Source of the DNA: Aquirufa ecclesiirivi
GTDB taxonomy: Bacteria > Bacteroidota > Bacteroidia > Cytophagales > Spirosomataceae
Assembly: GCF_011250515.1 (NCBI RefSeq)
Contig: NZ_JAANOP010000001.1
Location: forward strand, 124,001 to 188,000
Length of the DNA: 64,000 nucleotides
Direction: 5' to 3'
This document shows positions 7,922 through 16,776 of this stretch, piece after piece. Each line of letters begins with the position of its first letter. Within the stretch, counting starts at the first letter, position 1. The position numbers and the translations under genes are program-made. A model generated the notes under the pieces. That model was not told the DNA's origin, did no database searches, and saw only the letters and a program-made list of their open reading frames with translations.

Positions 7922-9292
7922 ATGACTGCTTCGGATTCCGAATTCGATAATAATAAGATTCCCGTTAAAAAACTTTGGCAAGTAATCATTGCCTCCTCCG
8001 TTGGAACCGTTATTGAATGGTATGATTTCTATATTTTTGGAAGCCTTTCAGCGATTATATCCCTTTCATTTTTCCCCAAAGATGACCCTACCGCAGCCTT
8101 TATTTCTACCTTAGCTGCCTTTGGAGCAGGTTTTGTCGCTCGTCCCTTTGGAGGAATTATCTTTGGGCGATTAGGCGATCGAATCGGAAGAAAATATACT
8201 TTTTTATTAACCCTCATTTTGATGGGTGGCTCCACTTTCGCTATAGCGTTTATCCCGAGTTATTCTGACATCGGATTGGTTGCCCCAGCTATCCTTCTTT
8301 TACTTCGTATCATTCAAGGTCTTGCACTGGGTGGTGAATATGGAGGAGCCGCCACCTATGTGGCTGAATATGCTCCCGATGCTCACCGTGGCAAATACAC
8401 TGCCTACATACAAACTACGGCTACCTTAGGTTTTTTCGTATCCATCATCGTTATTTTGATTTGTCAAAAAATCATGGGTGAGGCCGAATTCAAAGATTGG
8501 GGCTGGCGTATACCTTTTGCCCTTTCAGGTATTTTGGTGATTGTCTCTTATTTCATTCGTCGAAATATGCATGAATCCCCTCTTTTTGCCCGATTAAAAA
8601 AAGAAGGTAGACTATCCGAAAATCCTTTGCGTGAGGCTTTTGCCAGTAAATCCAATCGTCGTTTGATGCTCATTGCCATGTTTGGGGCGATTGTTGGACA
8701 AGGTGTGGTTTGGCATACGGGTCAATTCTATGCACAAATCTTCATTAATAAAATCTTGATGGTGGATTTCACCACGACCAACTTGATCATTGCCGCCTCC
8801 TTAGTGGTAGGAACTCCTCTATTCGTTGTGTTTGGTAGTTTGTCTGATCGTGTTGGTAGAAAAAAAATCATGCTAGGCGGTATGGCACTAGCCGCTATTT
8901 TATACTATCCTTTATTTGCTTGGATGTCAGATATTGTCGGACAAGAAGGCACTTTGATTGATGGAGCTTATCATTTAACGACAACAGGTACGGTAAAGCT
9001 TGCATTTATATGTATCCTTTTAGTTACGTTTGCGGCCATGGCATATGGACCTATCGCGGCATTTTTAGTGGAATTATTCCCAACTAAAATTCGCTATACT
9101 TCCCTTTCTATTCCCTACCATTTTGCCAATGGAGTATTTGGCGGCTGTGCGCCTTTTGTGGCAACTTGGTTAGGAGCGGTAACTCATTCCAATTTCTCAG
9201 GCATATTTTATCCGATTACCTTGGCTGCATTGACAGTCATTATCGGTGTCATCTATTTACCAGAAACAAAAGGAAGAGCTATAATGGATTAA
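7922..9292 (+). CDS. MHS-type MFS transporter (metabolite:H+ symporter)
   Basis: Twelve-helix inner-membrane symporter of the metabolite:H+ symporter branch of the MFS, 456 residues. The signature VIEWYDFYIFGSLSAII in helix 1, the loop 2-3 motif GRLGDRIGRKY, and the central repeat GSLSDRVGRKK identify it; the closing PETKG is also usual. Known members carry alpha-ketoglutarate, citrate, proline/betaine, shikimate or other small organic anions or zwitterions. It is the first gene of a plus-strand operon: the next start is 4 bases after its stop. The context of exported oxidoreductase-like proteins suggests uptake of an acidic product or substrate of that module, but this is inference. No clear promoter was recognised upstream. 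Confidence 0.93.
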   Translation: MTASDSEFDNNKIPVKKLWQVIIASSVGTVIEWYDFYIFGSLSAIISLSFFPKDDPTAAFISTLAAFGAGFVARPFGGIIFGRLGDRIGRKYTFLLTLILMGGSTFAIAFIPSYSDIGLVAPAILLLLRIIQGLALGGEYGGAATYVAEYAPDAHRGKYTAYIQTTATLGFFVSIIVILICQKIMGEAEFKDWGWRIPFALSGILVIVSYFIRRNMHESPLFARLKKEGRLSENPLREAFASKSNRRLMLIAMFGAIVGQGVVWHTGQFYAQIFINKILMVDFTTTNLIIAASLVVGTPLFVVFGSLSDRVGRKKIMLGGMALAAILYYPLFAWMSDIVGQEGTLIDGAYHLTTTGTVKLAFICILLVTFAAMAYGPIAAFLVELFPTKIRYTSLSIPYHFANGVFGGCAPFVATWLGAVTHSNFSGIFYPITLAALTVIIGVIYLPETKGRAIMD

Positions 9293-9296
9293 GGTC

Positions 9297-10766
9297 ATGG
9301 ACAAAATCATTCAAGAAGCCATCCAACGAGAAGCCCAATTGGCTACCAGAAGACACTTTTTAAGTAGTCTCGGAACTGGTTTAGGATCCTTGGCTCTCGG
9401 TAGTTTTTTGACGAATTGCAGTTCTGATGCAGGAACATCATTTGCCTCGCCTTTAGCTGCCAAAAGTTCCCCTAAACTAGGTAAGGCCAAATCCGTCATA
9501 TTTTTACACATGGCGGGGGCGCCATCCCAACTCGAACTATTCGATTATAAACCGAGCTTAGCCAAATTTGACGGAAAAGAATGTCCCCCTGAATTATTAG
9601 CCGGCAAAAAATTCGCATTCATTCGCGGAGTACCGAATTTATTAGGTCCCAAAGCTCATTTTGAACAAAGAGGACAAGCTGGCCACTGGATATCTGATTA
9701 CCTACCCCATTTAGCTAGCCAAGCTGACCGTGTAAGCTTTTTGAAAGGCATGCATACCGATCAGTTTAACCATGCACCTGCTCAGCTTTTGATGCATACT
9801 GGCTCTGCCCGCTTAGGTAGACCCAGCATGGGTTCTTGGGTGAGCTATGGTCTAGGCTCCGAAAATCAAAATTTACCGGGTTTTGTGGTACTAGCCTCTG
9901 GTGGCAAAAATCCAGATGCAGGAAAGTCGGCCTGGGGTAGCGGATTTCTACCTTCCATCTATCAAGGTGTGCAATGTCGTTCGGAAGGAGAACCCATTTT
10001 ATTTATACAAAACCCTTCGGGTGTCAATTCCGATATTCGAAAAGCCAGTATTGAAACCATCAACCAGATCAATCAAGAAACTTACCAGGAATTTGGTGAC
10101 CCAGAAACAGTAGCCCGAATAGCCCAATACGAAATGGCCTATAAAATGCAAAGTTCTGTTCCAGAGGTCATGGATATCAAAAAAGAACCAGCCTATATCC
10201 ACGAGATGTATGGAACAGAACCAGGAAAAGAGTCTTTCGCCAATAATTGCCTGTTGGCCAGAAAACTCGTAGAACAAGGCGTGCGATTTGTGCAACTTTT
10301 CGACTGGGGCTGGGATACCCATGGTACGGGATTAGATGGTTCAGTGGATTATGGTTTACATCAAAAATGTAGGCAAATCGATAAAGCCTCAACGGCACTT
10401 TTACTGGATTTGGAACAGCGTGGCTTATTGGATGAGACCTTGGTGGTTTGGGGAGGAGAGTTTGGCAGAACACCGATGCAAGAAAATAGAGAAGGTAAAA
10501 AACTGGCCTATTTTGGTAGAGACCACCATACGGAGGCTTTTACTATGTGGTTAGCCGGTGGCGGGATCAAACCTGGGGTATCATACGGAGAAACAGATGA
10601 TTTAGGTTATTCCACCATATCGGGGAAAACATCCGTGTATGACCTGCAGGCTACTATTCTTCAATGTTTGGGATTCAATCATGAAGAGTTCACCTATCCT
10701 TTTCAAGGTAGAAACTTCCGACTGACGGATGTATTTGGCAAAGTAATTGACCCTATTTTGGCATGA
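9297..10766 (+). CDS. DUF1501 domain-containing Tat-exported protein
   Basis: Member of the DUF1501 family, which has an alkaline-phosphatase/sulfatase-like fold but no established reaction. It is 489 residues long. Residues 17-45 carry a twin-arginine signal (TRRHFLSSLGTGLGSLALG) ending in a possible lipobox Cys41 (FLTNC). Family landmarks are VIFLHMAGAPSQLELFDYKP, FNHAPAQLLMHTGS, GRPSMGSWVSYGLGSEN, LPGFVVL, RFVQLFDWGWDTHG, VVWGGEFGRTPM and GRDHHTEAFTMWLAGGGIK. The stop codon overlaps the start of the DUF1549/DUF1553 gene (ATGA), a pairing seen repeatedly in Planctomycetes, Verrucomicrobia and Bacteroidota. Predicted site: periplasm. Function unknown, probably acting together with the next gene product. 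Confidence 0.93.
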   Translation: MDKIIQEAIQREAQLATRRHFLSSLGTGLGSLALGSFLTNCSSDAGTSFASPLAAKSSPKLGKAKSVIFLHMAGAPSQLELFDYKPSLAKFDGKECPPELLAGKKFAFIRGVPNLLGPKAHFEQRGQAGHWISDYLPHLASQADRVSFLKGMHTDQFNHAPAQLLMHTGSARLGRPSMGSWVSYGLGSENQNLPGFVVLASGGKNPDAGKSAWGSGFLPSIYQGVQCRSEGEPILFIQNPSGVNSDIRKASIETINQINQETYQEFGDPETVARIAQYEMAYKMQSSVPEVMDIKKEPAYIHEMYGTEPGKESFANNCLLARKLVEQGVRFVQLFDWGWDTHGTGLDGSVDYGLHQKCRQIDKASTALLLDLEQRGLLDETLVVWGGEFGRTPMQENREGKKLAYFGRDHHTEAFTMWLAGGGIKPGVSYGETDDLGYSTISGKTSVYDLQATILQCLGFNHEEFTYPFQGRNFRLTDVFGKVIDPILA

Positions 10767-13552
10767 AAAACCTAATCACCATCACTATTTTAGGTTTGGC
10801 TGGCTTTTTTGTAGGGAAGCAGTTTTGGGAAAAGGAGTCTCGTATCGACTACAATACTCAGGTAAAACCTATCCTAAACAAAAACTGCATCAGTTGTCAT
10901 GGGGGCGTTAAAAAACAAGGCGGATTTAGTCTTTTATTCCGAGAAGAGGCTTTAGGAAAAACGAAATTCAATGCTGCGGCCATCGTACCAGGGCATCCAG
11001 AAAAATCGAGCTTCATTCAACGCTTGAGCTTACAAGACCCTGAAGAAAAAATGCCTTATAAAAGGCCGCCCTTATCCCAAAACGAAATCGATATTTTAAG
11101 TCAATGGGTCAAAGAAGGAGCTGAATGGGGCGAACATTGGGCTTATCAACCTTTGAAGAAACCTCAAGTGCCTTATAGCTCTTGGTGGAAACAGGCCCTT
11201 TCTTGGGTAGGTTTACAAGCTGGTTGGGAAGAGAATGAGATCGACCATTTTGTGGCTAGCAAACAAGCTGAGATGGGACTTGGCCATCAAGCTAAAGCGG
11301 AGAAGGCCGACTTATTAAGGCGATTAAGTCTTGATTTAACGGGCCTTAGCCCAACAGAAGCAGAATATCGGGCATTTGAAACAGATGATTCAAAAGATGC
11401 TTACGAGAAAAAAGTGGATGAATTATTGAAGTCTCCCCGATTTGGAGAAAAATGGGCGAGCATGTGGATGGACTTGGCTAGATACGCAGATACAAAAGGA
11501 TATGAAAAAGATGATAAACGGAGTATTTGGCGATACCGCGATTATGTTATTGAATCCTTTAACCAAAATAAAACTTATGATCAATTTATCACCGAACAAT
11601 TAGCTGGGGATTTATTGCCCAATCCTAAGGAAAGTCAATACATCGCCACAGCCTTTCATCGGAATACGGCCAATAATGATGAAGGAGGAACAGAAGATGA
11701 GGAATTTAGAGTAGCAGCTATTTTAGATCGGGTTAACACTACCTGGGAAACATTACAAGGAACTAGTTTTTCCTGTGTCCAATGTCATTCTCATCCTTAT
11801 GACCCCATTCGCCATGAAGAATATTACCAATACATGGCTTATTTCAATAATACTCGTGATGAGGATGTACCTGATGAATCACCTTATTACCGACATTTTA
11901 AATCGTCGGATCAAAAGCGCGTAGACTCCCTCCTTCATTTTATCAAAAATAAATATCCCAAAGAGCATCAAACTTGGAAGCAAACCATCCAATTTGTGGA
12001 ACCTAAAATACATCCGCATTGGGCAGATGAATTTATCAATGCTGCCCTGCAAGACAATAAGTATTTAGCTGTTCGCCCGGGAGGATCTGTCAGATTTAAG
12101 GCTGTTCCTATGAATGAAAAAACGGAGATGCTAATTGCTTATAAAAATAACAATGACGCGCCTACCCAATTGGTCATTCGACAAGGCTCTTTGCAAGGAA
12201 AGATCATTACTCAGATAAAACTAGATACCACTTTATCAGAAAAAGAAGGTCTCAAAAAAGGGAATTGGGCGCATGGATGGACCTATGCTTTTTATACCAT
12301 TCCGGCTTTGGAAGGAAAGCAAGATTTATATTGGACATTTAACAATAAAACGTGTAAGCCCGACCAAAATACGGCTGTTATCGGTTATTGGATGCTCTTA
12401 CCGAAAACTCCAGAAGCATTAAAAAACACGTCATTTCTGAACTTGGCTAAACAATTAATCAGTACACAACCAGAAGGCACGACACCCGTTTTATTGGAAA
12501 ATCCCAACGAGTACAAACGAAATACACCGGTATTCGAAAGGGGGAGCTGGCTAGTACCTGGTAAATATGTGGAAAGATCCATCCCCAACTTATTTGCCAA
12601 AAAATACCCAAAACCAGTAAGAAACAGGTTGGAATTAGCTCAGTGGATGAGCAGCCCTCAAAATCCACTGACAGCTCGGGTGGCAGTTAATCGATTTTGG
12701 GAACAACTTTTTGGGACAGGGTTGGTAGAAACCTTGGAAGACCTCGGTAGCCAAGGGCTTACACCTAGCCATCAGGAATTATTGGATTTTTTGGCTTACC
12801 AATTCCAGTTTACTTATCAATATAAGCCTAAGGAATTTTTGAAATACATGGTGATGTCGGCTACTTATCAACAAAGTTCCGAATTCACCCAAGAATCCAA
12901 GGAAAAAGATCCAAGCAATCGGTATTTAAGTCATGGGCCAAGAATTCGCTTAAGTCCTGAACAACTACGTGATCAAGCATTGCTTTGGTCTGGATTATTA
13001 TCTACAAAAATCGGAGGTCCAAGTGTGATGCCTGAGCAACCCGAAGGAATTTGGAATGCTCCTTATAGTGGCATGAAATGGACAAAAAGTGATGGGGAAG
13101 ATCAATGGCGACGTTCGCTATATACCTATTGGCGACGTAGTAGTCCTTATCCCACACAGGTTACTTTTGATGCCGGAACTCGCGATATTTGTTTGTCGAG
13201 ACGAATCCGAACAAACACGCCCATGCAAGCACTCAACGCCTTAAATGATCCTGTTTTTATGGAATGTGCCTTATTTTTTGCCCGAAAGTTTCCGCAAGAA
13301 AAGGAAGAAATATTTATAGAAAAGGCATTTTATCAGCTTTTCGGAAAAGAGATTAGTTCGTCAAAAAAGAAACATTTGATGCGTTTTTACCAGCAAGTCC
13401 TTCCAATGTATCAAAAGGACATGATGAAGTGCCGAGAATTTTTACATCTTTGCCCAGATAATTCCATGCCCAAAGAGGCTCCTAGTTTAATAGCTAGAGC
13501 CCTTGTTAGCAATGTTTTATTTAACCTAGATGAAAGTATCAATAAACCATAA
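10763..13552 (+). CDS. PSCyt1-DUF1549-DUF1553 protein (cytochrome c-like)
   Basis: Large exported protein of 929 residues with the planctomycete-type cytochrome arrangement. A single N-terminal hydrophobic segment (residues 4-17) anchors or exports it. PSCyt1 domain, about residues 30-120, has a haem c site C42-I-S-C-H46. DUF1549 (PSCyt2), about 155-365, has [15 protein letters not shown] and a second haem site C338-V-Q-C-H342 in the conserved [12 protein letters not shown] context. A middle region resembles a carbohydrate-binding-type beta domain. DUF1553, about 630-900, shows the [18 protein letters not shown] and [17 protein letters not shown] blocks and [17 protein letters not shown]. The reaction is not established for the family; two CxxCH motifs imply electron transfer. 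It overlaps the upstream DUF1501 gene by 4 bases. Confidence 0.93.
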   Translation: MKNLITITILGLAGFFVGKQFWEKESRIDYNTQVKPILNKNCISCHGGVKKQGGFSLLFREEALGKTKFNAAAIVPGHPEKSSFIQRLSLQDPEEKMPYKRPPLSQNEIDILSQWVKEGAEWGEHWAYQPLKKPQVPYSSWWKQALSWVGLQAGWEENEIDHFVASKQAEMGLGHQAKAEKADLLRRLSLDLTGLSPTEAEYRAFETDDSKDAYEKKVDELLKSPRFGEKWASMWMDLARYADTKGYEKDDKRSIWRYRDYVIESFNQNKTYDQFITEQLAGDLLPNPKESQYIATAFHRNTANNDEGGTEDEEFRVAAILDRVNTTWETLQGTSFSCVQCHSHPYDPIRHEEYYQYMAYFNNTRDEDVPDESPYYRHFKSSDQKRVDSLLHFIKNKYPKEHQTWKQTIQFVEPKIHPHWADEFINAALQDNKYLAVRPGGSVRFKAVPMNEKTEMLIAYKNNNDAPTQLVIRQGSLQGKIITQIKLDTTLSEKEGLKKGNWAHGWTYAFYTIPALEGKQDLYWTFNNKTCKPDQNTAVIGYWMLLPKTPEALKNTSFLNLAKQLISTQPEGTTPVLLENPNEYKRNTPVFERGSWLVPGKYVERSIPNLFAKKYPKPVRNRLELAQWMSSPQNPLTARVAVNRFWEQLFGTGLVETLEDLGSQGLTPSHQELLDFLAYQFQFTYQYKPKEFLKYMVMSATYQQSSEFTQESKEKDPSNRYLSHGPRIRLSPEQLRDQALLWSGLLSTKIGGPSVMPEQPEGIWNAPYSGMKWTKSDGEDQWRRSLYTYWRRSSPYPTQVTFDAGTRDICLSRRIRTNTPMQALNALNDPVFMECALFFARKFPQEKEEIFIEKAFYQLFGKEISSSKKKHLMRFYQQVLPMYQKDMMKCREFLHLCPDNSMPKEAPSLIARALVSNVLFNLDESINKP

Positions 13553-13574
13553 TACTCAACCTATTAAAATCCCT

Positions 13575-14648
13575 ATGAACAAGCCCATTCAACGAAGAGA
13601 TTTTTTAAAAACTAGCTCCATTTTAGCTGGCGGAAGCCTCTTATCAACCTCAAACACTATGAAAAAAATTGCCCCAAAACCAGGCGAGATTGTTGTAGGT
13701 CACAACAATTACAAATTTAAGGTAATCCCAAACTGGGGCATCTTGGATGCTGGTAAAAATCCAGTTAACGACTGCCATGAAATGGTAGAAGATGCCAAAG
13801 GTCGTTTGTTTTTACTAACTAACGAAACCAAAAACAACGTCTTGATTTATGATAAATCGGGCAAATTATTAGACTCCTGGGGACATACCTATCCAGGTGC
13901 TCATGGCTTGACTATCCTAAATGAAGGCGGAGAGCAGTTTTTATTGATTTGCGATAATACCCGTCATCAAGTGATCAAAACGGATTTAAAAGGAAAAGAA
14001 ATTTTCAAAATCGAATATCCAAAAGAAACAGGAGTGTATGACCATCCGCATCAATTCGTTCCTACCGAGACTGCCGTGAATCCTAAAAATGGGGACATCT
14101 ATGTCGCTGATGGATATGGAGCCAATTACATCATTCAATACGATGCCAAAGGTAAATACATCCGTCATTTTGGAGGTAAGACGAATGAGTATGATGATAA
14201 CTTATTCAATTGCTGCCACGGAGTTATAGTTGACACACGTGATCCCAAAAATTGGACGCTCCTAGTGACAGATCGAGTAAATAATAGTTTTAAGCGATTC
14301 ACCTTAGATGGTAAATTCATCACACGGTATCATTTGCCTGGCTCATTTGTTTGTCGGCCTAATCTACATGGTGACCATATCGTAGCTGCTTGTTTCCGCA
14401 GTGGAGATGGCAATTGGCCAGGATCTGGATATGTTCAAATCTTAGATAAAGACATGAAGGTGGTTTCTACTCCAGGGGGCTCTGAACCAATCTATAAAAA
14501 TGGTGTCTTACAAAGACAGCACAAAGATGATGAGAATAAGGTATTCATACATCCGCATGATGTCTATGCTGACTCAGATGATAACATATATATAGCACAG
14601 TGGGCTTCTCAAAAAACCTACCCTATAAAATTAGAGCGTATTGGTTAA
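13575..14648 (+). CDS. Tat-exported NHL/six-bladed beta-propeller protein
   Basis: Secreted beta-propeller of 357 residues. The ATG at 13575 is preferred: it follows the previous stop by 22 bases and directly precedes a twin-arginine signal (QRRDFLKTSSILAGGSLL). An ATG at 13530 inside the upstream gene would add 15 residues without signal character. Repeated NHL-like blades appear as VEDAKGRLFLLTNE, NPKNGDIYVADGYG, ANYIIQYDAKGKYIRHFGG and VYADSDDNIYIAQWAS. A stretch of His, Asp and Cys (FNCCHGVIVD; IHPHDVYAD) may bind metal. Similar proteins are annotated as peptidylamidoglycolate-lyase-like or 6-bladed-propeller proteins. In this operon it probably acts on, or docks with, the same periplasmic substrate as the DUF1501/DUF1553 pair. 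Confidence 0.85.
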   Translation: MNKPIQRRDFLKTSSILAGGSLLSTSNTMKKIAPKPGEIVVGHNNYKFKVIPNWGILDAGKNPVNDCHEMVEDAKGRLFLLTNETKNNVLIYDKSGKLLDSWGHTYPGAHGLTILNEGGEQFLLICDNTRHQVIKTDLKGKEIFKIEYPKETGVYDHPHQFVPTETAVNPKNGDIYVADGYGANYIIQYDAKGKYIRHFGGKTNEYDDNLFNCCHGVIVDTRDPKNWTLLVTDRVNNSFKRFTLDGKFITRYHLPGSFVCRPNLHGDHIVAACFRSGDGNWPGSGYVQILDKDMKVVSTPGGSEPIYKNGVLQRQHKDDENKVFIHPHDVYADSDDNIYIAQWASQKTYPIKLERIG

Positions 14649-14649
14649 T

Positions 14650-16125
14650 ATGATTCTTTTGGACGCGGAGGTAATTCCTGATTGGATACTATTTTTTGGC
14701 CATTTTCATCCCATGTTGGTGCATCTCCCCATCGGGATGCTCCTCATGGGAATGATATTATACCTGTTTTCCCAAAAAGAGGAAGCCGCCAGACAAAAAT
14801 CCATCGCTCCCATTTTATGGAGTACTGGAATCGTAGCGCTTATTTCTTGTGCTATGGGTTGGTGCTTATCCTTGGCAGGGGAATATGATCAGGATACCTT
14901 GTTTTTACATCAATGGTTAGGGATAAGCCTAGCCCTGAGTTCATTGGCTTTGGCTTACATGGCCCAATTTTGGTCTCAAGATTCTTTGATGTCTCGCTTT
15001 TTCAAACCTTTGCTATCCCTAGCTTTTATCTTAGTGATGTGGACAGGGCATTTAGGTGGAAACTTGACGCATGGTTCGGAATACTTAACTAGCTACCTGC
15101 CTCAACCATGGAGAGGATGGCTTGGAATAGCCCCAAGAGAACAAACAAAGGGAGAAAAGGGGGTACAGCCAATCCGAATTAACAATTTACAAGAGGCGCT
15201 TATTTATCAAGATTTGATTCAACCCACTTTAAAACAAAAATGCTGGTCCTGCCATAATGCAGAAAAACAAAAAGGCAAATTGCGCATGGATAGTCCAGCG
15301 TATATCATGAAAGGTGGAGCCAATGGCGTTATTCTTATAGCAGGAAATCCCTCAGAAAGTGATTTGATTAAACGTATTTTATTGGATCCATCCCATGAAG
15401 ATCACATGCCGCCCAAAGGGAAAATTAACCTAACGGAAGACGAGATCGTGTTATTACAATGGTGGGTGAAGGAAGGGGCACATTTCAACAAAAAGATTGC
15501 TGATATTCCCTATGATACCCGTATCAAATCCATTTTGACAAAATATACCCAGGGAACGAATCAACAGGAAGTCTATATTTCTCCTGTTTTTAAAGAAAAT
15601 ATTCCGGCAGCTGCTGAAGCAGATATTCTCAAACTGAGAAAGCACCATCTTTTGGTTATTGCAGTAAGCAAGGAAAAATCATTCTTGGAAGTAAATGCCA
15701 TTAATTCCAAACATGTTGGGGATAAAGAACTACAAGATTTGGATGGGATTAAGGAACAAGTCGTTTCTTTAAAAATGGGTGGAACTAAATTGACAGATGA
15801 GTTTTTGCAGCAGATTAGTAAATACCCGAGGATAATATCGCTACAAATAAACCATACCAACATCAGTGTGCAAGGCCTCTCTTATTTAAGTTCACTTCAG
15901 CATTTAGAAACGTTGAACTTGGTAGGCACATCCATAGGAGATGAAGGGCTGGCGGAAATAGCTAAAATACCGGCATTAAGAAAAATTTACTTATGGCAAA
16001 GCAAAGTGACAGATCAAGGGATACATTTACTTCAAAAGAAAATGCCTAAGCTGGTAATTGATCAAGGTTGGAAGGGTAAATGGCCCTTGGATACCCTACA
16101 AATTAGCACCAAAAAACCTGAATAG
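14650..16125 (+). CDS. DUF2231 membrane - cytochrome (PSCyt1) - LRR-like fusion protein
   Basis: Inner-membrane protein of 491 residues from the ATG at 14650, which is 1 base after the preceding stop; an upstream TTG is less likely. Residues 1-145 form four hydrophobic helices of the DUF2231 type (HFHPMLVHLPIGMLLMG at the first, WTGHLGGNLTHG at the last). Residues 185-280 are a PSCyt1-like haem c domain with C198-W-S-C-H202 and the usual DHMPPKGK and IVLLQWWVKEGA ending. Residues 350-470 contain short leucine-rich-like units (LTDEFLQQISKYPRIISLQI and following). This resembles cytochrome components found beside DUF1501/DUF1553 pairs. It may pass electrons from the periplasmic proteins of this operon to the membrane; that role is inferred. 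Confidence 0.85.
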   Translation: MILLDAEVIPDWILFFGHFHPMLVHLPIGMLLMGMILYLFSQKEEAARQKSIAPILWSTGIVALISCAMGWCLSLAGEYDQDTLFLHQWLGISLALSSLALAYMAQFWSQDSLMSRFFKPLLSLAFILVMWTGHLGGNLTHGSEYLTSYLPQPWRGWLGIAPREQTKGEKGVQPIRINNLQEALIYQDLIQPTLKQKCWSCHNAEKQKGKLRMDSPAYIMKGGANGVILIAGNPSESDLIKRILLDPSHEDHMPPKGKINLTEDEIVLLQWWVKEGAHFNKKIADIPYDTRIKSILTKYTQGTNQQEVYISPVFKENIPAAAEADILKLRKHHLLVIAVSKEKSFLEVNAINSKHVGDKELQDLDGIKEQVVSLKMGGTKLTDEFLQQISKYPRIISLQINHTNISVQGLSYLSSLQHLETLNLVGTSIGDEGLAEIAKIPALRKIYLWQSKVTDQGIHLLQKKMPKLVIDQGWKGKWPLDTLQISTKKPE

Positions 16126-16182
16126 AAGAATCAATATTTGCATCATTCCGCCAATTACGATAGCTGTTCATGAAATAAAAAC

Positions 16183-16204
16183 GGGCATTTTGTGCCTATT
16201 TTTT
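16183..16204 (+). terminator. Weak candidate terminator of the MHS-DUF1501 operon
   Basis: GGGCA and TGCCT form a 5-bp stem (one G-T pair) around TTTTG, followed by A and six T residues, 58 bases after the last stop of the operon. Short stem, so modest confidence. Confidence 0.4.
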
Positions 16205-16527
16205 ACCTCAAATCCAAGCTGAATTCATCTAAAATTGACTGAAATTTGCCTAAAAATAGGCTTTGAGAGGTTCAAAATAGCCTAAAATTCAGTTGAGTTA
16301 ACGTACATTTAATCCATTCTACTATAAAATTCTGTTTCCAATTTTAAATTCAAAGGATTTTATCACTCTAATCAAAAATAGAACTTTTCTAAGATTCCGC
16401 AATTGCTCGTATTTTGAGAATTTTTTAAAATCTGCCCAAGGAGTCTTTAAACGATTTCATTTGTTCGAAATTTTAAATTGAGTACAAATGAGGATTCAGA
16501 TTATTTCTACAATAAAATTGAAATTAT

Positions 16528-16535
16528 TACTTTTG
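16528..16535 (+). promoter_or_regulatory. Possible -7 element upstream of the micro-ORF and giant gene
   Basis: TACTTTTG matches TAnnTTTG and lies 69 bases before the micro-ORF. No TTG is present at 19-21 bases upstream, so only half of the consensus is met. Confidence 0.35.
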
Positions 16536-16603
16536 ATTGAATTATAGTCTTGAAGACAATTTGAAAAATCTTTCAGGCATTGTAATCTGTTCCTAAATTA
16601 TAT

Positions 16604-16717
16604 ATGAAAAAATCGTCGAATAGCCTCTTGGGCTACGTGATGCAGCATCCATATCTGGTAGCGGGAATTGTACTAATTCAAATTTATTGGGCTTATGTTA
16701 ATTCGTTCAGGGACTAA
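16604..16717 (+). CDS. Hypothetical 37-residue membrane micro-protein
   Basis: A complete short ORF, ATG to TAA, that I do not recognise. The peptide starts with MKKSSNS, has a polar-aromatic stretch, then one hydrophobic segment at residues 17-32 (YLVAGIVLIQIYWAYV) long enough for a single membrane pass, and ends NSFRD. It lies 59 bases before the giant adhesin gene on the same strand, behind a possible -7 promoter element. Codon use looks ordinary and the hydropathy pattern (basic start, one helix) is that of real small membrane proteins rather than random AT-rich sequence. It could be a leader peptide, an assembly helper of the giant protein, or chance. No homology can be asserted. Confidence 0.45.
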   Translation: MKKSSNSLLGYVMQHPYLVAGIVLIQIYWAYVNSFRD

Positions 16718-16776
16718 TCCTCTGGATACATTTTATTTTAAAAATTGATTAGAAATTCTGTGTTCTCAAAAATTAT

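Larger units (their letters stand above)
16126..16603. other. AT-rich intergenic gap before the giant gene
   Basis: No gene is seen in these 478 bases. The stretch holds the weak terminator at 16183, a loosely self-complementary segment around 16210-16300 (GCCTAAAAATAGGC and the related AGCCTAAAATTCAG), and a possible -7 promoter element at 16528. Its length suggests regulatory space for the giant gene. Confidence 0.5.
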
